Below are positions 1-2,887 of a DNA stretch of 5,703 nt, piece after piece. The position numbers and the translations under genes are program-made. Source of the stretch: Ruminococcaceae bacterium UBA1213 (GTDB taxonomy: Bacteria; Bacillota; Clostridia; Oscillospirales; Acutalibacteraceae); the NCBI GenBank assembly GCA_002309275.1, contig DBXL01000011.1, forward strand, positions 1 to 5,703, written 5' to 3'. How positions within the stretch are numbered: the stretch's first letter is position 1; each line of letters opens with the position of its first letter. The notes beneath the pieces are model-generated. The model did no database searches, was not told where the DNA came from, and saw only the letters and a list, made by a program, of their open reading frames with translations.

Positions 1-177
1 TTATGCTTATCCGCACATTTGCCGTTATATTTTTTTGTTATCAAATATCCTGAAACTATTATACCAAAAGCCGATTCGAAAGCAAATACCACAGACCAAA
101 AAATTGTGTTTTTCTGCATATATCCATACAACGATAATGTAAACTGTATAAAGAATACTGCCGAATACGGAATGATG
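1..177 (-). pseudogene. Membrane-protein gene fragment interrupted by the IS66 element
   Basis: The minus strand is open from the IS edge to the left window edge, 58 codons starting with residues IIPYSAVFFIQF. Two hydrophobic stretches fit membrane helices: about residues 3-20 (PYSAVFFIQFTLSLYGYM) and 24-46 (from TIFWSVVF to SGYLI). A basic tail with KKYNGK follows, which suggests a cytoplasmic side. I do not recognise the family and assign no function. The 5' end is missing because the insertion lies directly upstream; a candidate 5' piece is on the other side of the IS at 2795-2837. The opposite strand is also open here, but its product is polar and lacks a recognisable pattern, so the minus frame is preferred. 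The frame also stays open into the IS terminal repeat, so translation from a TTG there is conceivable but unsupported by a ribosome binding site. Confidence 0.55.
170..177. repeat. Left copy of an eroded 8-bp target-site duplication
   Basis: The eight bases outside the left IS end are GAATGATG and those outside the right end (2795-2802) are GAATAATT, matching at 6 of 8 positions. IS66-family elements duplicate 8 bp on insertion. The partial match fits an old insertion whose duplication has mutated, but at this length chance cannot be excluded. Confidence 0.5.
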
Positions 178-192
178 GTAACCGCCAACCAA
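178..192 (+). repeat. Left terminal inverted repeat of the IS66 element
   Basis: GTAACCGCCAACCAA reads inward on the + strand and matches the right end exactly over 15 bases. Looser similarity continues inward: both ends have an A-rich stretch (TAAAAAAG-like) some 20-35 bases in. This end lies downstream of tnpC. Confidence 0.9.
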
Positions 193-246
193 ACCAAGCT
201 AAAAAAGCAAGAACCAGAATATTTGTTCTTATTTCAGCTTTTGGGA

Positions 247-274
247 TATTCGGAAAATGATACGTTTTCGAATA
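247..274. other. Bulged hairpin in the left subterminal region of the IS
   Basis: Bases 247-251 (TATTC) pair with 270-274 and bases 253-257 (GAAAA) pair with 265-269, with base 252 (G) bulged and a 7-base loop. It lies about 70 bp inside the left end, between the tnpC terminator and the terminal repeat. It could be structural DNA recognised during transposition or simply an AT-rich palindrome. No function can be assigned. Confidence 0.35.
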
Positions 275-310
275 ATAGTACGATATAAAAATGCTATATT
301 GTGCCAAAAT

Positions 311-337
311 AAAAAACAGGGAATTACCTCTGTTTTT
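311..337 (-). terminator. Likely intrinsic terminator downstream of tnpC
   Basis: On the minus strand an 8-bp stem AAAAACAG/CTGTTTTT continues through a bulged A into GG/CC, closed by the loop TAATT, and is followed by a further T-rich run (TTTATTTTGG). It lies about 75 bases after the tnpC stop, still inside the IS. It would end the tnpABC transcript before it enters the flanking gene. The A/T-rich stem can also work in the + direction, shielding the element from antisense transcription. Confidence 0.55.
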
Positions 338-393
338 AAGTGTCCAACTGACTTTAGATTACTGTGAATTACTTTATGAAAACTATTCAATTT

Positions 394-428
394 ACTGTCA
401 GGAACTGTAAACTACTGTATTTCACTGT
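394..428 (+). repeat. Four ACTGT pentamers spaced exactly 10 bp apart
   Basis: ACTGT begins at 394, 404, 414 and 424 on the + strand (ACAGT on the minus strand). Each copy starts exactly ten bases after the last, about one helical turn, with unrelated bases between. A fifth copy at 361 is out of phase. The array straddles the last codons and stop of tnpC and lies between the gene and the terminator. Helically phased short repeats are a common layout for protein-binding sites, so transposase or host-factor binding is a possible reading, but nothing else in the sequence proves it. Confidence 0.5.
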
Positions 429-2059
429 ACATTTGTCTGCAATATTCGGGCAGTTCGTCACTCCATGGCATAACACTTTCAAGCTGTTCATCTGTCGGAG
501 CATCGCACCATTCCGGCAATTTTGTCAGCAAATACAGCAAATAGCCGTATACATCAAGACCGTTCCGCTTTGCCGTTTCAATAATACTCATCACATCAGC
601 ACTTGCGTCCGCTCCTTTATCTGTATCACAGAACAGAAAGTTCTTTCGATTTATGACAAGCGGCTTGACCGTTCTTTCGGCAAGATTATTTGTCATTTCC
701 ACATTCGGATCGTCCAAAAATACCAGAAGTTTCTCCTTCTGATTTTGGGCATAGGTAACTGCCGTGCCAAGATTGGAATTCTTGCCCGGTTTCAGTCCGT
801 CTATGATCTCATATACTTTCTCAATCAGCGGTTTTATTTCTTTCTGCCGCATTTCAAGTATCCGAGATTTTGAATACTTATCCTCCCTTGCCTTTCTTTC
901 AAACTCGGCTGCCTTGTCCAACAGTTCGACTATCTGTGCGGACTTGCAGGTCGTATCACCTTTCGGGATACAATCCACGAACCTACGCCGAGCATGAGCC
1001 CAACAACCGGCATGGGTATATTCTCCGCTTCCGTAGGATGCCATTCCGTCCGTCTGAACGGTGCCTGTGTAGCCGTTCAGCAATTCTTCGGCAGTGGCCT
1101 TTTGTGCGGCTGTCACGATAGCTGTACAGGGCAATTTTTCTTTCTGCCGCCGCACCTGTACATACTACCCACATCTGTCCTTTTTTTGTAAGCGGCTTGC
1201 TGCCTTTTTTCAATACGTTCAGGGGCGTTTCATCGGCATTCAAAATCGGTCCCAGCCATGCGTATTCCCACAACTTTTTAATCACCGGCTCGAACCATTT
1301 TGCACCTTTTATCACCCAATTCGCAAGTGATGTGCGGTTCAGATAGATTCCCCTTAATTTCCAGTACTGTTCCTGGCGGTAGAGCGGTTCGCCCAACTGA
1401 TATTTTCTCTGCATGATGTCCGCAACAAGCGATGCATCCGGCAGTCCTTTCGGGATCACTGCCGCAGGCGTTTCATTCGGGGCTTTTACAATATTCGATT
1501 TTTCGGCGTTTTTATCGCAGTCAGGGCACTTGTACACGGCACGGTAATATTCAACTTTATATATTTACTCGGGAATTGTGAAAATACGGGTACATATGTA
1601 CTCCTCGGCATACTGCTCAAGAGTATCTCTGCAAACTTCGCATATCCGCTCGTTTTCCGGAAGTTCATATACAACTTTTTTAGTTTCGAGGTCTGACCTC
1701 AGTTCATTTCTGCCACGATGTTTGCCCGTTTTCTTGGACTTCCTCACCGTTGAGGCAGTTTTTACCCTTTCAGGTTCGGGCATTGTCAAATCTGCTTCCG
1801 ATTCAGCCTCATTGATTCCACCCTCAAACACAGGCTGTTCATCCGGCAAAAGATACTTGCCTTTTTCACTTTTCCTGCCGAAAAGCATTTTATTCCTTTT
1901 GGACAGCATTTCTTTCAAATGCTCTATCGTCAATTTATCTTCTTCAATAATTTTGCTCTGTTCCTCAATCGTCTTATTTTTTTCCTCTATCTCTTTTTCA
2001 AGACGGGTACATTCTGCCATTGCTTTTTCATAGGCTGCTTTCAATTTTTCGTATTCCAA
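412..2059 (-). pseudogene. tnpC: IS66-family DDE transposase TnpC, broken by a nonsense codon and a frameshift
   Basis: TnpC is the catalytic transposase of IS66 elements. Three readable pieces align end to end into a 548-residue protein, normal for the family. First, from a TTG start at 2059: a glutamate/lysine-rich coiled coil (residues about 1-57) ending in LFGRKSEK, then the first half of a zinc ribbon (CEVC). A TAA at 1565-1567 interrupts the frame; the same frame continues with KVEYYRAVYKCPDC, so one base change explains it. Second, the start of the catalytic domain with ADETPLNVL (first Asp, D276). At 1100-1103 a TTTT run (AAAA in the gene) carries one base too many and shifts the frame; removing it restores SRTKATAEELL. 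Third, QTDG (second Asp, D337), the CWAHARRRF motif, NNLAER (Glu, E461) and the C-terminal IS66 domain with RKNFLF and ETAKRNGLD, ending naturally at 412. All catalytic residues are present, but no full-length protein should be made. Confidence 0.92.
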
Positions 2060-2068
2060 AACAAAATG

Positions 2069-2079
2069 CCCCTTTCCTT
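2069..2079 (-). promoter_or_regulatory. Ribosome binding site selecting a TTG start for tnpC
   Basis: The minus strand reads AAGGAAAGGGG and then nine bases before TTG GAA TAC. No ATG is available nearby in this frame, and the coiled-coil N-terminus typical of IS66 TnpC starts right there, so TTG at 2057-2059 is the likely start. Confidence 0.6.
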
Positions 2080-2086
2080 GAATCTA

Positions 2087-2334
2087 TCAGAATTTACATT
2101 GTGCATTATACAACATATCATCTTCATTTGCAAGAAGGCGTTTGTACATCAGAAGAAATCCGTCTCCTTCCCACAAAAGTGCCTTCAGTCTGTCTTTTCT
2201 TCTTCCACAGAACAAAAACAAACTCTCTGTAAACAGGTCAAGCCGGCATTTTTGTTCCACTATCGCCGCCAGACCGTCTATTGACTTCCTCATGTCCGTT
2301 TGACCGCATACGATGTAAATATTTCTTTCAGCAT
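2087..2334 (-). pseudogene. tnpB: IS66 accessory protein TnpB (Orf2), frameshifted at the start and truncated at the end
   Basis: TnpB is an accessory protein needed for IS66 transposition. The family core is clear: NIYIVCGQTDMRKSIDGL, then LFLFCGRRKDRLKALLWEGDG and FLLMYKRL. Two defects are visible. The expected ATG at 2332-2334 overlaps the tnpA stop (ATGCTGA) and has a good site, GAGAGGG, eight bases upstream, but its frame hits TGA after 14 codons. Adding one A in the GAAAT run at 2321-2325 would give MLKENIYIVCG and restore the frame. Without that only a start at the internal ATG (2293) is in frame, giving 68 residues and losing the conserved N-terminus. At the other end the protein stops soon after YKRL, whereas relatives continue some 40 residues through a GxFQWPR motif. 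Only 27 bases separate its stop from tnpC, so that part has been deleted. Confidence 0.8.
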
Positions 2335-2705
2335 TCTTTCAGCCCTCTCAGAAACATCACAATCATATCCTGCGTGATTCTTTCAAGCAGTTCGATCTCT
2401 ATATCTCCCTTACGGATGACTGCTTTATCTCTGTTGGAATCCCTTGGTGTCGGGGAAGCTGTATTTTCAGTGTCATTGACAGATATTTCGCTTGAAATAC
2501 TTACAGGAACTATTTCCTGAACCTCGGATTCAGGCAGGGCTAATATTTCTTCCCTTATGACTCTCAGTCTGTTGTAGTATGTGTTCGTATTCAATCCTTT
2601 ATTTCCGCACCATTCTTTTACTTTCAGACCACTGCTTTGACATTCGCTGATTTCTTCCCTCCATTTTTCATGTCTTATTTTTTTCTTCATATCTTTTATT
2701 TCCAC
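2328..2705 (-). CDS. tnpA: IS66-family accessory protein TnpA (Orf1)
   Basis: A 125-residue protein, the first gene of the element and the only intact one. Residues about 27-50 (from LKVKEWCGNKG to NTYYNRLRVIR) form a helix-turn-helix of the kind that opens IS66 Orf1 proteins, preceded by a basic segment KKKIRHEKWREEI. The middle (about 55-95) is acidic and serine/threonine-rich and probably a flexible linker. The C-terminal 25 residues (IEIELLERITQDMIVMFLRG) match the conserved tail. Known role: DNA-binding or regulatory helper in transposition, not catalytic. The GTG start at 2703-2705 is chosen because AAGGAG lies 11 bases upstream; the internal ATG at codon 6 is too far from it. The end overlaps the original tnpB start by a few bases, which implies translational coupling. 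Confidence 0.88.
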   Translation of the reverse strand: MEIKDMKKKIRHEKWREEISECQSSGLKVKEWCGNKGLNTNTYYNRLRVIREEILALPESEVQEIVPVSISSEISVNDTENTASPTPRDSNRDKAVIRKGDIEIELLERITQDMIVMFLRGLKEC

Positions 2706-2716
2706 TCGGCTGTCAG

Positions 2717-2722
2717 CTCCTT
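2717..2722 (-). promoter_or_regulatory. Ribosome binding site of tnpA
   Basis: AAGGAG on the minus strand, 11 bases before the GTG at 2705. It is the only strong site upstream of the gene and decides the GTG start; the spacing is slightly long. Confidence 0.55.
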
Positions 2723-2741
2723 AAAACATTTTTTCAGAGCT

Positions 2742-2750
2742 ATTTTACCA
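2742..2750 (-). promoter_or_regulatory. Possible extended -10 promoter of the IS66 operon
   Basis: The minus strand carries TGGTAAAAT, an extended -10 element (TGn followed by TAAAAT, 5 of 6 with the consensus), about 40 bases inside the right end and upstream of tnpA. No good -35 hexamer stands 16-18 bases upstream, where an A-rich tract (AAAAAAGAAAAAA) lies instead; that tract may act as an UP-like or bent region. The position is where an IS66 promoter is expected. Confidence 0.35.
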
Positions 2751-2779
2751 TGCTTTTTTCTTTTTTAATAGGGCAGAGA

Positions 2780-2794
2780 TTGGTTGGCGGTTAC
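2780..2794 (-). repeat. Right terminal inverted repeat of the IS66 element
   Basis: On the minus strand it reads GTAACCGCCAACCAA, identical over 15 bases to the left end at 178-192. It lies upstream of tnpA. Confidence 0.9.
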
Positions 2795-2802
2795 GAATAA
2801 TT
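2795..2802. repeat. Right copy of the eroded 8-bp target-site duplication
   Basis: GAATAATT directly outside the right IS end, matching GAATGATG at the left end in 6 of 8 positions. See the left copy for the caveat. Confidence 0.5.
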
Positions 2803-2815
2803 TTAAAAGCTAACT

Positions 2816-2836
2816 TGTGGGACACCGTGTTCCACA
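2816..2836 (+). other. 21-bp near-perfect palindrome
   Basis: The + strand reads TGTGGGACAC, C, GTGTTCCACA. Every position pairs with its partner, one of them as G-T. As + strand RNA this folds into a nine-pair hairpin with a three-base loop; as DNA it resembles an operator. It lies nine bases before the larger hairpin at 2845-2882 and 22 bases from the IS end. Confidence 0.5.
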
Positions 2837-2844
2837 TAAAGCAG

Positions 2845-2885
2845 AAAGGCAACTGTGCGGAGAAATCCGTATAGTTGCCTTTTTT
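2845..2885 (+). terminator. Strong hairpin with GAAA loop and T tract, best on the + strand
   Basis: Ten outer pairs (AAAGGCAACT with AGTTGCCTTT), three further pairs (GTG with TAT: G-U, U-A, G-U) and four inner pairs (CGGA with TCCG) close a GAAA tetraloop, giving 17 continuous pairs as + strand RNA, followed by a T run to 2885. On the minus strand the middle pairs become C-A mismatches and the loop is TTTC, but the outer stem remains and is followed by TTTCTGCTTT. It can therefore also end transcription of the BspA-like gene, whose stop codon lies just upstream on that strand. It is probably bidirectional. Confidence 0.65.
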
Positions 2886-2887
2886 GC

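Larger units (their letters stand above)
178..2794 (-). mobile_element. IS66-family insertion sequence, complete ends, transposition genes degraded
   Basis: This 2617-bp element starts and ends with the same 15-bp sequence in inverted orientation, GTAACCGCCAACCAA, and begins with the GTAA typical of IS66 ends. It has the standard IS66 order on the minus strand: tnpA, tnpB, tnpC. The length is normal for the family (about 2.5-2.7 kb). TnpA is intact, TnpB is frameshifted and shortened, and TnpC has a nonsense codon and a frameshift, so it should not be autonomous. The ends look intact, so it could still be moved by a related element supplying the proteins. It separates a membrane-protein fragment (1-177) from the flank beside the BspA-like gene. 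Its coding part is visibly richer in GC than both flanks. Confidence 0.9.
2795..2837 (-). pseudogene. Possible 5' end of the interrupted membrane-protein gene
   Basis: If the IS and one target duplication are removed, the minus strand reads from ATG at 2835-2837 as MWNTVSHKLAFKIIPYSAVF without a break into the 58-codon fragment at 1-177. The first 12 residues are basic, which suits the region before a first membrane helix. Against this, no ribosome binding site precedes the ATG, the codons overlap a palindrome (2816-2836), and an open frame of this length could arise by chance. The true start may be elsewhere, or the gene may already have been truncated before the IS arrived. Confidence 0.3.

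Noticed and set aside
19..288. Plus-strand 89-codon open frame across the left IS end
   Set aside because: It is antisense to the membrane-protein fragment, crosses the IS boundary, has no ribosome binding site and shows no recognisable protein pattern.
59..307. Minus-strand 82-codon open frame starting in the IS tail
   Set aside because: It uses a TTG start without a ribosome binding site, crosses the IS boundary, and in the flank it is in a different frame from the membrane-like protein. It is best explained as chance.
280..307. Outward promoter on the minus strand (TTGGCA at 302-307)
   Set aside because: The -35-like hexamer is good, but at 16-18 bp spacing only weak -10 sequences (TATCGT) follow, and it abuts the terminator. 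It is not strong enough to annotate.
364..873. Plus-strand 169-codon open frame opposite tnpC
   Set aside because: It lies wholly antisense to clear IS66 transposase sequence and its product has no domain pattern.
1100..1103. Programmed ribosomal frameshift in tnpC
   Set aside because: IS66 transposases are normally made from one frame, no downstream stimulatory structure was seen, and a separate nonsense codon already breaks the gene, so decay or sequencing error is simpler.
1578..2033. Plus-strand 151-codon open frame opposite the tnpC N-terminus
   Set aside because: Serine- and leucine-rich product, as expected from the reverse complement of a Glu/Lys-rich coiled coil; it is a shadow.
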